Below, piece after piece: positions 9,211 through 18,990 of a stretch of 64,000 nt of DNA. The first letter of the stretch is position 1, and the number at the start of each line of letters is the position of its first letter. Both the position numbers and the translations under genes were made by a program. The DNA is from Clostridium putrefaciens. GTDB lineage: Bacteria; Bacillota; Clostridia; Clostridiales; Clostridiaceae. The notes beneath the pieces are model-generated. The model saw nothing but the letters and a program-made list of their open reading frames with translations, searched no databases and had not been told where the DNA came from. The DNA lies in NCBI RefSeq assembly GCF_900461105.1, contig NZ_UFWZ01000001.1, positions 1,674,001-1,738,000 on the forward strand, given 5' to 3'.

Positions 9211-9250
9211 TCTCTTACCACCTTAAATTCCTATTTAATAATTTTTGTTT

Positions 9251-9700
9251 TTATATAAGCTTTCTTATTTTTCTTACCAATTCTTCAGCTCTTTCTAAAG
9301 ATCTTACTAAAATTAATATGGTATTATCACCTGCTATAGTTCCTGCAATTTCTGTAAGTTGTAAATTATCTATAGCTTCTGCTGCGGCTGAGGCAGATCC
9401 TGAAAGTGTCTTTATAACTACCATTTTATCTATGCTTTCTATAGATAAAACGGTATTAGTTAAAACACTTGCAAGTTTATCTGATATTTGGTTTTGATCT
9501 GTAGAAATTACAACATACTTATATCTACCTTCAGAGGATAAAACCTTTGTTAGCTTTAACATTTTAATATCTCTAGATATAGTTGCTTGAGTTACATTAA
9601 ATCCGCTCTCTTTTAATTCTTCTGCTAATTCTTCTTGGGTTTCGATATCTTTTAAAGATATAATTTCTAATATTTTTGAGTGCCTTTTAGATTTCACCAT
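9251..9700 (-). CDS. argR: Arginine repressor ArgR/AhrC
   Basis: Arginine-dependent hexameric regulator of arginine synthesis and catabolism. The N-terminal winged helix contains [11 protein letters not shown] and [12 protein letters not shown]; the C-terminal oligomerisation domain carries [14 protein letters not shown], whose GD pair contacts arginine. Length 149 is standard. Its start overlaps the end of nadK by 7 nt, so the two are co-translated. No arginine genes lie nearby. Confidence 0.96.
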   Translation of the reverse strand: MVKSKRHSKILEIISLKDIETQEELAEELKESGFNVTQATISRDIKMLKLTKVLSSEGRYKYVVISTDQNQISDKLASVLTNTVLSIESIDKMVVIKTLSGSASAAAEAIDNLQLTEIAGTIAGDNTILILVRSLERAEELVRKIRKLI

Positions 9701-10554
9701 CTATCACCTACAACCTCTTCAGTTCTCCACATTATCTTTTTTCTAAGTATATCAAAATAATCATATCCATCGAGCCTAACTATATGACATTTGTTTTGGT
9801 CACCAGATATAACTACACTTGCATCATCTAAAAGCCTTAGAGAATTTTGCCCATCAGATGTAAGATAAATTTCTTCATTGTCCATTCTTACAGTAATTTT
9901 AATTTTATCTGAAGATTTAAATATCATAGTCCTTATTCCTTGTGTGTGAGGGCATATAGGGGTTATACTTATTAAATCTAATGTAGGATATATTATAGGA
10001 CCTCCTGCAGATAATGAGTAAGCAGTGGATCCTGTTGGTGTTGAAATTATAATACCATCACCTTTAAATGAAGAATAAAAAACATCATTTATTTCTATAT
10101 CATATATAACTATCCTTGAAAGAACAGCCTTAGATATTACAATATCATTTAATGCTCTTAGTTCTTCCTTATGATTTTGGTTTACAACACAATTAAGCAT
10201 TAGCCTTTTTTCTATAGAATAGTTGTTTTTTGAAATAACATCTATGGCCTGTTCAAATTCTAGCATCTCCACTGCTGTTAAAAATCCTAAGGTTCCAATA
10301 TTTACTCCTAGTATAGGAACATTAAATTGTGATACTTCTCTAGCACTACTTAACATAGTTCCATCTCCACCTAAGGATATTAACATTTCTATATTAGGGT
10401 CTTCATTTCCACCGAGTCCTTTTGAATCTTTATATATCTTTATATCTATATGTCCTAATTTATTCTCTATAATCTTTATTATATCGCTTAGTATTTTTTC
10501 ATCTTTATCCTTAGAGGTATTTACATTTATACCTATGCTCTTAATTCTGCTCAA
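9694..10554 (-). CDS. nadK: NAD kinase
   Basis: Phosphorylates NAD to NADP with ATP or polyphosphate. The signature GGDGT lies at 62-66 ([10 protein letters not shown]), followed by NIGTLGFLT and the glycine-rich [14 protein letters not shown] of the NAD site. The length of 286 is typical. It sits in the tlyA-nadK-argR-recN string found in most clostridia, 21 nt after tlyA and overlapping argR. Confidence 0.96.
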   Translation of the reverse strand: MSRIKSIGINVNTSKDKDEKILSDIIKIIENKLGHIDIKIYKDSKGLGGNEDPNIEMLISLGGDGTMLSSAREVSQFNVPILGVNIGTLGFLTAVEMLEFEQAIDVISKNNYSIEKRLMLNCVVNQNHKEELRALNDIVISKAVLSRIVIYDIEINDVFYSSFKGDGIIISTPTGSTAYSLSAGGPIIYPTLDLISITPICPHTQGIRTMIFKSSDKIKITVRMDNEEIYLTSDGQNSLRLLDDASVVISGDQNKCHIVRLDGYDYFDILRKKIMWRTEEVVGDRW

Positions 10555-10575
10555 ATCTACAGCTCCCTTTTTAAG

Positions 10576-11382
10576 TTATAAATTGCTATGAGATTTATTC
10601 ACTATTAAATCAATTTGTTCTTTATTAAAACCTGTATTTCTTTCATCTTTGCAAAAATAAACTAAATATTCAATATTACCCTCTGGTCCTTTTATTGGAG
10701 AGTAATCTAAGTTTATTATAGTTAGATTATTATTAACTAAAAAATTTACTATATTTGTAATAACCTCTTTATGTACTTCAGCATCTCTAACTACACCTTT
10801 TTTTCCTACCTTTTCTCTACCTGCTTCAAATTGTGGCTTAATTAAAGCTACAACCTCACCCTTATCTTGTAGAAGATCTAATATAGGTGGTATAACAGTT
10901 CTAAGTGATATAAACGATACATCTATACTTGCAAAATCACAAGGCTCCCCTATATGTTCTGGCTTTACATACCTTACATTAGTCCTTTCCATGCAAGTAA
11001 CCCTAGGGTCTACTCTTAACTTCCAGGCGAACTGTCCATACCCTACATCTATAGAAAATACTTTTGATGCTCCATTTTGAAGCATACAATCCGTGAATCC
11101 TCCTGTTGAGGCTCCAATATCTAAGCATACCTTATCCTTTAAATTAAAGCCGAAATCTTTTATTGCCTTTTCAAGTTTTAGACCTCCTCGACTTACATAT
11201 GGAAGCTTTTCACCTTTAAACTCAATATTAGAATCTACCTTAATCTTTTCCCCACATTTATCTATCCTTATTCCATTTACGAATATTTTACCTGCCATAA
11301 TACTTGCTCTGGCCTTTTCTCTAGACTCAAATATTCCTTTATCAACTACTAAAATATCTATTCGTTCCTTTATAACCGACAT
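10576..11382 (-). CDS. tlyA: TlyA-family rRNA methyltransferase / hemolysin-like protein
   Basis: N-terminal S4 RNA-binding domain (about 6-65, EKARASIMAGKIFVNG) fused to an FtsJ/RrmJ-type methyltransferase with the SAM loop DIGASTGGFTDCML (about 90-105). TlyA proteins 2 prime-O-methylate rRNA in actinobacteria; the Bacillus homologue is YqxC. KEGEVVALIKPQFEAGREK-type residues (IKPQFEAGREKVGKKG) are present. The ATG has AAGGAG just after a (TTTA)12 tract that fills the gap from dxs. The name hemolysin in older annotations is unlikely to be its role. Confidence 0.9.
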   Translation of the reverse strand: MSVIKERIDILVVDKGIFESREKARASIMAGKIFVNGIRIDKCGEKIKVDSNIEFKGEKLPYVSRGGLKLEKAIKDFGFNLKDKVCLDIGASTGGFTDCMLQNGASKVFSIDVGYGQFAWKLRVDPRVTCMERTNVRYVKPEHIGEPCDFASIDVSFISLRTVIPPILDLLQDKGEVVALIKPQFEAGREKVGKKGVVRDAEVHKEVITNIVNFLVNNNLTIINLDYSPIKGPEGNIEYLVYFCKDERNTGFNKEQIDLIVNKSHSNL

Positions 11383-11399
11383 TATTTCTCCTTAATTGC

Positions 11400-11447
<48 letters not shown>

Positions 11448-11453
11448 TTATTA

Positions 11454-13319
11454 TTATAGCATTTCTATTACTGAATTAACTATACCTTCTTGATCTAAAT
11501 TATATTTTTTATATAAGGAGTTTATATCTCCTTGATTTATAAATTCATCAATAAAACCTAAGCTCTTAAATTTAATAAAACTTTCTAGTGTATTTACATA
11601 GTTTAAAACTTCAGATCCCATGCCTCCAGATATTACATTGTCTTCTAGGGTAATTATTATCTTATTTTTATCTACTAGGTCTTTTATCATGTTTTTATCT
11701 ATAGGTTTTATGAAACATGCATTTATAATTGTTACATTTACATTGTGTTTTTCAAGAATTATTGCTGCCTTTTCTGCCATCTGAACCATTTTACCTGTGG
11801 CTATTATAACAACATCCTCACCTAACCTTAACCTTTCCCATCTTCCTTTTTTAATTTTATCTAATGTTAAAGGCTCCAGGTTTATACCTTCCATATCTCC
11901 ACCTCTAGGGTATCTTATTGAAACAGGTGAATCTTGATTTAATGCCCATCTGAGCATTGGTCTTAATTCTTCCATGGATTTTGGCGCTAATATCGTCATG
12001 TTAGGCATACATGAAAGGTAAGATATATCAAATACTCCTTGATGGGTCTCCCCATCTTCTCCAACTATACCTGCTCTATCTATAGCAAATACTACAGGAA
12101 GGTTTTGTATACATACATCATGCAGTATTTGATCAAAAGCCCTTTGTAAGAAGGTTGAATATACAGCGAATACTGGTTTAATACCTGATGTTGCCATTCC
12201 CGCTGCAAGAGTTACTGCATGTTGTTCTGCGATTCCAACATCAAAAAATCTTGTAGGATAAGTTTTTGCAAAATCTTTCAAACCTGTACCATCAGGCATA
12301 GCAGCTGTAATTGCTACAACATTTTCATCTTCTTTTGCTATTTTTAATAATTCATCTCCGAAAACTTTTGAATAGTTATTTTTACTTGAGGAATAAAGTT
12401 CTCCACTTTCCAAGCTAAAAGGACCTATACCGTGAAATTTATTTGGATTGTCTTCAGCAAAGCTGTATCCCTTACCCTTTTTTGTGATAGCGTGAATTAA
12501 CACAGGCCCTTGTATGTTTTTTGCAAGGTCCATAACCTTGCTCATTGCTTTAATATCATGACCATCTATTGGTCCTAAATATTTTATACCCATATCTTCA
12601 AAGAGCATTTCAGGTACAACCATATGCTTTATACTACCTTTAAATTTATCTATAGAGTACACTATACCTTTTCCTACTGAAGTTTTTTCCATAGTAGAAT
12701 TAAAATCATCTTTTAATTTATTATACCTTGGATCCACCCTTAACTTACTTAAATATGTGGACATTCCACCCACATTTTTATCTATAGACATTTGATTATC
12801 ATTTAATATAATAATTAAATTAGTTTTACTGTAACCCACATCATTAAGTGCTTCTAAGGCCATGCCACCTGTTAAAGCTCCATCACCTATCACTGCTATT
12901 ATATTATTTTTCTTATTCTTAAGATCTCTAGCTCTCGCCATTCCAAGTGCAGCTGATATAGATGTACTACTATGTCCCGTATCAAAACAGTCATATATGC
13001 TTTCATTTCTTTTAGGAAATCCACTTATTCCCCCAAGTTGTCTTAAACTATCAAAGTCATCTTTTCTGCCCGTTAATATCTTATATATATAAGATTGGTG
13101 TCCTACATCAAAAACAATCTTATCCCTATCCACATCAAATGCATTAAATAAACTTAATGTAAGCTCTACAACGCCTAAATTAGAAGCTAAATGCCCTCCT
13201 GTTTTAGAAACCTTTTCTATTAGAAATGTTCTAATATCCTTTGCTAAATGCTCTAACTCTTCTACTGTCATTTTTTTTATATCTTTATAATTACCGTACT
13301 TATCTAACATATTAACCAT
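11454..13319 (-). CDS. dxs: 1-deoxy-D-xylulose-5-phosphate synthase
   Basis: Thiamine-diphosphate enzyme that condenses pyruvate and glyceraldehyde 3-phosphate, the first step of the MEP isoprenoid pathway. Motifs: [14 protein letters not shown] near the N-terminus, the TPP-binding GDGALTGGM with a downstream ILNDNQMSI, then the pyrimidine domain with [17 protein letters not shown] (catalytic Glu), and the transketolase C-terminal domain. I prefer the ATG at 13319, with AAGGA 10 nt upstream; an ATG nine nt earlier almost touches the Shine-Dalgarno. The upstream gene ispA makes prenyl diphosphates from the product of this pathway. Confidence 0.96.
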   Translation of the reverse strand: MVNMLDKYGNYKDIKKMTVEELEHLAKDIRTFLIEKVSKTGGHLASNLGVVELTLSLFNAFDVDRDKIVFDVGHQSYIYKILTGRKDDFDSLRQLGGISGFPKRNESIYDCFDTGHSSTSISAALGMARARDLKNKKNNIIAVIGDGALTGGMALEALNDVGYSKTNLIIILNDNQMSIDKNVGGMSTYLSKLRVDPRYNKLKDDFNSTMEKTSVGKGIVYSIDKFKGSIKHMVVPEMLFEDMGIKYLGPIDGHDIKAMSKVMDLAKNIQGPVLIHAITKKGKGYSFAEDNPNKFHGIGPFSLESGELYSSSKNNYSKVFGDELLKIAKEDENVVAITAAMPDGTGLKDFAKTYPTRFFDVGIAEQHAVTLAAGMATSGIKPVFAVYSTFLQRAFDQILHDVCIQNLPVVFAIDRAGIVGEDGETHQGVFDISYLSCMPNMTILAPKSMEELRPMLRWALNQDSPVSIRYPRGGDMEGINLEPLTLDKIKKGRWERLRLGEDVVIIATGKMVQMAEKAAIILEKHNVNVTIINACFIKPIDKNMIKDLVDKNKIIITLEDNVISGGMGSEVLNYVNTLESFIKFKSLGFIDEFINQGDINSLYKKYNLDQEGIVNSVIEML

Positions 13320-13347
13320 ATTAATCATATCCTTTTTTTGTTTTATA

Positions 13348-13414
13348 TATGTTTGAAGGCTCTATCCTCCGTATTAAGTAGTTATCTTTATGTATAAATA
13401 CTCCTTCAAACATA
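13348..13414 (-). promoter_or_regulatory. Leader inverted repeat between ispA and dxs
   Basis: A perfect 12-bp inverted repeat (TATGTTTGAAGG / CCTTCAAACATA) brackets a 43-nt loop, ending 20-odd nt before the dxs ribosome binding site. No T-run follows, so it is not an ordinary terminator. It may fold as a leader hairpin or bind a dimeric protein. I do not recognise it as a known riboswitch. Confidence 0.45.
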
Positions 13415-13422
13415 ATCCCATA

Positions 13423-14295
13423 CTAAGACTTTCTGTTTAAAAGCTCTATAGTAAGCTCTTCTAGATCTTTAGTATCTAAATCTAAATCTTTTAGACTTTT
13501 AATACATTTATGGGTTATATCATCACATAAAATTTCACACTTTTCAAGGCCATAATTGGTTATAAATGTAGACTTTTTATTTTCTTTATCTTTATTTAAT
13601 GATTTACCTAATAGTTTTTCATCACCAATTACATCTAATATATCGTCTTTTATTTGAAATGCCAAACCTAGGTTTTGGGCATATTCTTCTAATATAATTA
13701 AATGCTCCTTAGGTGCTTTTGCTGCTATAGCGGCTGACATTACTGAGGCTTTAATTAAAGCTCCGGTTTTTTTATCATGCATATATTTTAGTTCTTCATT
13801 ACTTATATTTTTTCCTTCACTTAAAATATCTACAATCTGTCCTGCAACCATACCTTCTGCTCCTGAACTTTTTGAAATGTAGTAGCTAGCTTCTAAAATT
13901 TCAGATCCCATAGTTAATGATAAAGAAAACAATATACTCATTGCCTCATTAAGCAATGCATCTCCTGCAAGAACCGCTATAGCATCTCCAAATACTTTAT
14001 GATTTGTAGGTTTACCTCTTCTTAAGTCATCATTGTCCATACAAGGTAAATCATCATGTATTAAAGAATATGTATGTATCATCTCTATTGATGATGCTAA
14101 AGGAAGTATCTCCTTATAGTCCTCTTTATATAATTTATAAATTAATAGATTAAGAATAGGTCTAATTCTTTTACCCCCATTTTTAATGCTATAATACATA
14201 GACTCATATATTTTATTGTTATACCCATGTTTATCTTTAAAATATAGTTCCATCCAGGATTCAATATCTTCTTTCATATAATTATAACTTCTCAT
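13423..14295 (-). CDS. ispA: Polyprenyl (farnesyl) diphosphate synthase
   Basis: Condenses isopentenyl diphosphate with allylic diphosphates, mainly to farnesyl or geranylgeranyl diphosphate for undecaprenol and quinone-type lipids. The first aspartate-rich motif DDLPCMDNDD is at 81-90 and the second, IKDDILD, near 215. GGKRIRPIL at 40-48 binds isopentenyl diphosphate. The length of 290 is normal. Only 1 nt separates it from xseB, and dxs follows, a common arrangement (xseA-xseB-ispA-dxs). Confidence 0.94.
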   Translation of the reverse strand: MRSYNYMKEDIESWMELYFKDKHGYNNKIYESMYYSIKNGGKRIRPILNLLIYKLYKEDYKEILPLASSIEMIHTYSLIHDDLPCMDNDDLRRGKPTNHKVFGDAIAVLAGDALLNEAMSILFSLSLTMGSEILEASYYISKSSGAEGMVAGQIVDILSEGKNISNEELKYMHDKKTGALIKASVMSAAIAAKAPKEHLIILEEYAQNLGLAFQIKDDILDVIGDEKLLGKSLNKDKENKKSTFITNYGLEKCEILCDDITHKCIKSLKDLDLDTKDLEELTIELLNRKS

Positions 14296-14296
14296 T

Positions 14297-14509
14297 TTAC
14301 TGTTTAAACTCCTCTAATCCATCTTTTTTTAATATTGTTATCTTTCCTTCTATTTCATTGATTAAAGAATATAGTTTGTTACATATCTTTACGCCATCTT
14401 CATAATTTTTCATAGACTTTTCTAAAGTTAATTCTTCACTTTCCATTTCTTCTACTATAATCTCTAATTTACTAATTAAATTTTCATAAGTATCGTCTTT
14501 TTTAGCCAT
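14297..14509 (-). CDS. xseB: Exodeoxyribonuclease VII small subunit
   Basis: Short acidic helical protein of 70 residues that binds the XseA C-terminal helices and makes the exonuclease VII holoenzyme. The family pattern YENLISKLEIIVEEMESEEL followed by LEKSMKNYEDGVKI is clear. It lies between xseA and ispA with tight spacing, so it is co-transcribed with both. Confidence 0.95.
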   Translation of the reverse strand: MAKKDDTYENLISKLEIIVEEMESEELTLEKSMKNYEDGVKICNKLYSLINEIEGKITILKKDGLEEFKQ

Positions 14510-14562
14510 AAAATAGCCCCCTTACGTATTAAACCAATAATTCTTTATATATAATTCTAGTA

Positions 14563-15759
14563 TTACTTATATTCTATTTTAGCTTTTAAGCTGCCATCTC
14601 TAAATTTAATCTCAACTTGTTGCTCTCCACTTAAACTTTTACTATCTTTTACTATATTGCCGCTTTCATCTTTGACTAAAGTATATCCTTTATTTAGTAT
14701 ATTTAAGGGGTTTCTCGAATTTAATAATTCCATCATATATCCTAATTTATTTTTTTCTTCACTAACCTTTTTTTTGATACTAATATTAAGTCTATCATTG
14801 ATGACTTTGATCTTTTTATGTTCATTTAATATATAAGTTATTGGGCTATTAAATTCTATAGTGTTTTTAAATAAGTTTATTTCATTCTTTTTTTTGAATA
14901 TGTTATCTTCCATACTCTTTTGCAGTTTATTATAATTATTATCTATATCCTTTTTTATTTCAGAATGACTTTTAAATACAATTTCTGCTGCTGCTGATGG
15001 TGTTGGAGCTCTTAAATCACTTACAAAGTCTACTATAGTATAATCCGTTTCATGTCCAACTCCTGTAACAATTGGTGTTTTAGACTCATAGATTCTCCTA
15101 GCCAAGGCCTCATCGTTAAAGGACCATAACTCTTCTATACTTCCTCCACCCCTAGCAATTATAATTACTTCTACCTTCTTATCCTTTTCTAAATATTCAA
15201 TTCCTTCAATTACGTTATTACTAGATCCACTACCTTGAACTAATGCTGGATAAATTATTATATCTATATAAGGATTTCTCCTTTTAGCTACATTTATAAC
15301 GTCTTTTATAGCCGCACCTGTAGGTGATGTTATTACACCTATCTTTTTAGGGTAAAGGGGAAGAGGCTTTTTATGTTGTAATTTAAAAAGCCCTTCTTTT
15401 TCTAAGGTTTCTTTAAGCTTTAGGAATGCAAGATATAATTCACCTACTCCTTGTTTTTTTATTTCTTCACAATAAAGTTGGTAGCTTCCTTCTTTTTGAT
15501 ATACCTTTATTTTGCCCTTTATTTCAACCATTAAACCATCTTCCATATTTATATCTAATAAACTTGCATAGTCTTTAAACATCACGCAATTAATCTTTGA
15601 TGAATCATCTTTTAATGAAAAATACAAATGTCCACTAGAATGTTTTTTAAAATTAGATACTTCACCTTTTATTTTTAAGTTATTTAATATAATGTCATTG
15701 TCTATCATCTTTTTAACGTAACTATTTACTAAGGTTACAGTTAGTGTTTTAATATACAT
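14563..15759 (-). CDS. xseA: Exodeoxyribonuclease VII large subunit
   Basis: Catalytic subunit of exonuclease VII, which degrades single-stranded DNA from both ends. An N-terminal OB fold (about 15-100: LKIKGEVSNFKKHSSGHLYF) is followed by the nuclease core with GVITSPTGAAIKD, IIARGGGSIEELW, and VTGVGHETDYTIVDFVSDLR, then a coiled coil. I chose the ATG at 15759 (MYIKTLTVT, the usual start of the family); an in-frame codon six residues earlier would lengthen the folD overlap to 29 nt. It overlaps folD by 11 nt. Confidence 0.96.
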   Translation of the reverse strand: MYIKTLTVTLVNSYVKKMIDNDIILNNLKIKGEVSNFKKHSSGHLYFSLKDDSSKINCVMFKDYASLLDINMEDGLMVEIKGKIKVYQKEGSYQLYCEEIKKQGVGELYLAFLKLKETLEKEGLFKLQHKKPLPLYPKKIGVITSPTGAAIKDVINVAKRRNPYIDIIIYPALVQGSGSSNNVIEGIEYLEKDKKVEVIIIARGGGSIEELWSFNDEALARRIYESKTPIVTGVGHETDYTIVDFVSDLRAPTPSAAAEIVFKSHSEIKKDIDNNYNKLQKSMEDNIFKKKNEINLFKNTIEFNSPITYILNEHKKIKVINDRLNISIKKKVSEEKNKLGYMMELLNSRNPLNILNKGYTLVKDESGNIVKDSKSLSGEQQVEIKFRDGSLKAKIEYK

Positions 15760-16597
15760 TTTCCTTAAACGCCTCACATAAATTATTCATTAATAGGGTA
15801 GTAGTCATAGAACCAACGCCACCTGGTACTGGGCTTACAAAAGATGCTATTTCTAAAACTTCATCAAATATAACATCCCCTGTAATTTTACCATTTACAG
15901 ATGAGGTTCCAACATCTATAACTACAGCACCTTCTTTTATATAGTCTTTCCCTACAGACTGTGGTCTTCCTATAGCTACCACTAAGATATCTGCTTCTTT
16001 ACATACTTCTTTTAAGTTTTCTGTTTTTGAGTGACAAATAGTAACTGTAGCATTTTCATTTAATAATAATTGTGCTGAAGGTTTACCTACTATATTGCTT
16101 CTACCTAAAACAACTACCCTTTTACCTTGTATCTTTACACCAGTGTTTTTTATAAGTTCTAAGGCACTATTCGCAGTACATGGAACAAATGCCTTCTCAC
16201 CTTTATAAAATCTACCTAAGTTAATGTCCGTTAATCCATCGATATCTTTTTTGTGATTTATTTTAGAAGAGACTTCCTTCTCGTGTATATGTTTTGGCAA
16301 AGGTAATTGAAGCATTATTCCATCTATTGATTTATCATTATTTAACTTTTCAATAAGATTTATTAATTCTTCTTCAGTTATGCTTTCATCTAATGAAAAA
16401 TGTTTTGGTTCAAGTCCTAAATCTTTACATAATTTAATTTGACTATTTACATAGTAAATAGATCCTCCATCTTGACCCACTGTTATTGTAGCAAGACATG
16501 GAACTCTACTTCCTTGATTCTTTTTATCTTCTGCAAATTTTCTTATGTCATTTTTTAAACACTTAGCAATTTCTTTCCCATTGATGATATTTCCCAT
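15749..16597 (-). CDS. folD: Bifunctional methylenetetrahydrofolate dehydrogenase/cyclohydrolase
   Basis: Interconverts 5,10-methylene-, methenyl- and 10-formyl-tetrahydrofolate. Seen: the YYVNSQIKLCKDLG segment with catalytic Lys, MLQLPLPKH, VLGRSNIVGKP for NADP, and the closing PVPGGVGSMTTTLLMNN. Length 282 is typical. It lies between nusB and xseA. The cyclodeaminase at 61371-62012 would feed the same methenyl-THF pool. Confidence 0.97.
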   Translation of the reverse strand: MGNIINGKEIAKCLKNDIRKFAEDKKNQGSRVPCLATITVGQDGGSIYYVNSQIKLCKDLGLEPKHFSLDESITEEELINLIEKLNNDKSIDGIMLQLPLPKHIHEKEVSSKINHKKDIDGLTDINLGRFYKGEKAFVPCTANSALELIKNTGVKIQGKRVVVLGRSNIVGKPSAQLLLNENATVTICHSKTENLKEVCKEADILVVAIGRPQSVGKDYIKEGAVVIDVGTSSVNGKITGDVIFDEVLEIASFVSPVPGGVGSMTTTLLMNNLCEAFKENVY

Positions 16598-16623
16598 AAT
16601 CTTCTCTCCCCTTACTAATTTAT

Positions 16624-17028
16624 TTATTTGTTTTTGTTTATATTATCAAGTATACCATTTATAAATGATATTGACTTTTCATCAGAATATTTTCTAGTAA
16701 GTTCTAAAGCTTCATTAATTGCAACTTTATAAGGTACATCTTCTAATAAAAGTATTTCATAACACCCTATTCTTAAGATTGCATGATCTATTCTTGATAT
16801 TCTTTGAATTTTCCAGTTCACCATGTACTTCTCAATTTCCGTATCTAATTTCTCTTTATTTGAATCTATACCTTTTAATATTAATTTTATATAATCAAGG
16901 TCTAATTCACTTATATCATAGTCAGTATTTTCAATAAAGTTTTCCATGGTTTCCTCTGAGCTTTCTTTATTTATCATCATTTGAAATGTTAGCTCTAATG
17001 CTGTTTCTCTTGATCTCTTTCTGTTCAT
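16624..17028 (-). CDS. nusB: Transcription antitermination factor NusB
   Basis: All-helical RNA-binding protein that, with NusE, assembles the rRNA antitermination complex on boxA. NRKRSRETALELTFQM at the start, ISRIDHAILRIGCYEIL in the middle and the terminal INEALELTRKYSDEKSISFINGILD-type helix (seen as SISFINGILDNI) are diagnostic. Length 134 is normal. It is the first gene after a double terminator and has a well-formed promoter, so it appears to head the nusB-to-recN transcription unit. Confidence 0.96.
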   Translation of the reverse strand: MNRKRSRETALELTFQMMINKESSEETMENFIENTDYDISELDLDYIKLILKGIDSNKEKLDTEIEKYMVNWKIQRISRIDHAILRIGCYEILLLEDVPYKVAINEALELTRKYSDEKSISFINGILDNINKNK

Positions 17029-17096
17029 TATATCCTCCTAAATTTAATAATAGAATTTATCCAAAGTTAAGTATTAATTATTATTAATCATTAAAT

Positions 17097-17125
17097 ATTA
17101 TATATCAAAATTGATATCTATACAA
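17097..17125 (-). promoter_or_regulatory. Sigma-A promoter before nusB with palindrome in the spacer
   Basis: TTGTAT, a 17-nt spacer and TATAAT on the minus strand, about 70 nt before the nusB ATG. The spacer contains an interrupted palindrome ATATCAA-N2-TTGATAT (17102-17117), the usual size and position for a repressor operator, though AT-rich sequence can give this by chance. Confidence 0.65.
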
Positions 17126-17140
17126 TTACATATAAATTAT

Positions 17141-17175
17141 AAAAAAAACTCTTGAACTTTCAAGAGCTTTTTTAT
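17141..17175. terminator. Second terminator before nusB
   Basis: CTCTTGAA and TTCAAGAG form an 8-bp stem flanked by A8 on one side and T6 on the other, so it can work in both directions. With the hairpin at 17252-17282 it makes a double stop after the asp23 gene. Confidence 0.8.
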
Positions 17176-17239
17176 GCCTATTTATACTTTGTTATACTTC
17201 TTTAAACACAAAAAAATTAATATTTTAAATTATTATTAA

Positions 17240-17282
17240 TAATAAATAAATAAAACACCTTATTTAATAAATAAGGTGTTTT
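17240..17282 (-). terminator. Terminator after the asp23 gene
   Basis: A 14-bp stem (AAAACACCTTATTT / AAATAAGGTGTTTT) with a 3-nt loop, running into an AT-rich tail with T-runs on the minus strand. It starts right after the asp23 stop codon. Confidence 0.85.
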
Positions 17283-17286
17283 ATTT

Positions 17287-17676
17287 CTACTCTGTAAAAT
17301 CTTCAGTAGCTACTTCTTTTGGCAATATTATATTTTGAATATATACGTTAACTGATGATACAGTAAGACCTGTCATAGTTTCAACAGCTTTTTTTACGTT
17401 TTGTTGTACTTCACCTGCTACATCTTGTATTTTAACACCGTAATCTACATTCAAAATTATATCAATAGAAGCACTATCTTCTTCTACGTTGACTTTTACG
17501 CCTTTTGAATTATTTTTCTTTCCTGTAAAAAGTTCAGTAATGCCACCTGTTACTGTATGACTCATATCAGTAGTTCCCTTTATTTCTGTAGCTGCAATAC
17601 CTGCAATTATACTAACCACTTCATCTGATATTTTTACTATACCAAGGTTCACATCATCTCTTTTTATATCGTCCAT
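17287..17676 (-). CDS. Asp23/Gls24-family envelope stress protein
   Basis: Small acidic protein of the Asp23/Gls24 (DUF322) family; related proteins form membrane-proximal filaments in staphylococci and are general stress proteins. LGIVKISDEVVSIIAGIAATEIKG at the N-terminus and VDYGVKIQDVAGEVQQNVK in the second half are typical (quoted segments overlap the family core). I chose the ATG at 17676, which has AGGAGG 9 nt upstream; an upstream in-frame start would place the ribosome site inside the gene. It follows spoIIIAH by 80 nt and is shared with many Firmicutes at this location (yqhY in Bacillus). Confidence 0.93.
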   Translation of the reverse strand: MDDIKRDDVNLGIVKISDEVVSIIAGIAATEIKGTTDMSHTVTGGITELFTGKKNNSKGVKVNVEEDSASIDIILNVDYGVKIQDVAGEVQQNVKKAVETMTGLTVSSVNVYIQNIILPKEVATEDFTE

Positions 17677-17756
17677 ATAAATTAACCTCCTACTTTTGCA
17701 TAGCAATCTATTAATCTTAGGTATATTATATCAAACAATAATATGTTTTACAATTA

Positions 17757-18275
17757 CTATTGTTTAGTATCTATCTCTACATTCTTTATTTTAGATACAC
17801 TCATAACCACTTCTTGTATTTGTTTTCTTTGTTTTTCTGTTAATTCCTCTTTAGTCTTAACTATTATTCTTGCCTTGTCACCTTCTATTAAACATAGCAC
17901 ATCTTCAAAACCTTTACCCTTAAGTGCAATTTCTATTCTGTTTTCATTGTCTTGATTTAATGCAAGGTCTGTATGTTTCTTAGAAATACTATCTTTTTCC
18001 TCTTTAGATATATCTTTTTCAGACATAAGTGTCTTTAGGGTTTGTACTGTTTCTGAAGTTCGTTGGTCTCTAATGGTTCTTGATTCATAAAAATAATCTG
18101 ACTCTGCTACTTCTTTTTCTTTCTTTTCTTTGCCTAGACTCAATGTGTTTTTACCTTTGTCTAAGTTACCAATTGCCAATTCGTCAACATTTCCATTAAC
18201 CTTAGCACCCAATACTCCTGCACAAACTATTAATGCCAATAGAGCTAATATTATACCTGCTTGTTTTTTATTCAT
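17757..18275 (-). CDS. spoIIIAH: Stage III sporulation protein AH
   Basis: Mother-cell half of the SpoIIIAH-SpoIIQ zipper that links the two membranes around the forespore and forms a ring in the feeding channel. One N-terminal membrane segment (about 6-23) precedes a charged linker and a C-terminal ring-building (YscJ/FliF-like) domain from about 85. Length 172 is a little shorter than in Bacillus. It is the last gene of the spoIIIA operon, 37 nt after spoIIIAG. Confidence 0.92.
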   Translation of the reverse strand: MNKKQAGIILALLALIVCAGVLGAKVNGNVDELAIGNLDKGKNTLSLGKEKKEKEVAESDYFYESRTIRDQRTSETVQTLKTLMSEKDISKEEKDSISKKHTDLALNQDNENRIEIALKGKGFEDVLCLIEGDKARIIVKTKEELTEKQRKQIQEVVMSVSKIKNVEIDTKQ

Positions 18276-18312
18276 TTATATTCCCCCTATCCTTTTTCTA
18301 TTGAATTATATG

Positions 18313-18897
18313 CTATTTTTTCATTGAATATACATTTACTTTATTTTCAGGAATGTTATAAAAGTTGGACACTGCTTTAGTTATGTCATATTGTATCTTT
18401 TTTTCCTCTGCACCTTCTGCAACTATTATTATTCCACTAACCTTTGGCTTATATGTTTTGATTATAAGAGGCTCATTGTCATTACCTTTACTACTCATAA
18501 CAACTTTCGTACCATCATTATTTTGTTCTATATCTCTACTACCTCCAACGGTATCCTTTTCTTTTGTATTGCTTGTAGAATTATTTTTATCTAAAGCTGG
18601 AACATGCTCCTCTCCACTTTCAAAGTACATCATCACATCAACCCCACCAACACCGTCTATTTTGCTTAATATATATTTCAGTTGACTTTTTTGTTCATCT
18701 TCATAAGATGAAATTTTTTCGCTTATATTTATATTTTTATCTTCCTTTTGTTTTGTACTAGTTTTAGTTGATGTACTTTTAAATAAATCGGAGACTATCA
18801 CTATAAATAAACCTATAAGCAATATTATTAAAATGTTAAACATAGTATTCTTTCTTCCCTTTTTGCTTAGTCTCTCCACTATCTTTTTTAGGTCCAC
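18313..18897 (-). CDS. spoIIIAG: Stage III sporulation protein AG
   Basis: Single-pass membrane protein (segment at about 18-36, MFNILIILLIGLFIVIVSDL) whose extracellular ring-building domain oligomerises into a large ring in the channel between mother cell and forespore. The conserved LSKIDGVGGVDVMMYFESGEE and the late ITKAVSNFYNIPENKV are visible. The start is GTG at 18897 with GGAGGGG 8 nt upstream; an overlapping ATG one base earlier is in another frame and stops at once. The low-complexity insert near residues 105-135 is rich in N, T and D. Confidence 0.92.
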   Translation of the reverse strand: MDLKKIVERLSKKGRKNTMFNILIILLIGLFIVIVSDLFKSTSTKTSTKQKEDKNINISEKISSYEDEQKSQLKYILSKIDGVGGVDVMMYFESGEEHVPALDKNNSTSNTKEKDTVGGSRDIEQNNDGTKVVMSSKGNDNEPLIIKTYKPKVSGIIIVAEGAEEKKIQYDITKAVSNFYNIPENKVNVYSMKK

Positions 18898-18990
18898 ATT
18901 TTATCCCCTCCGTCTTAAAATTTTCCTATAGTATTTTTGCCCTATAAAAATGCATGTACGCTTGTAATTTTGCGTAATACCATTCTTTAT

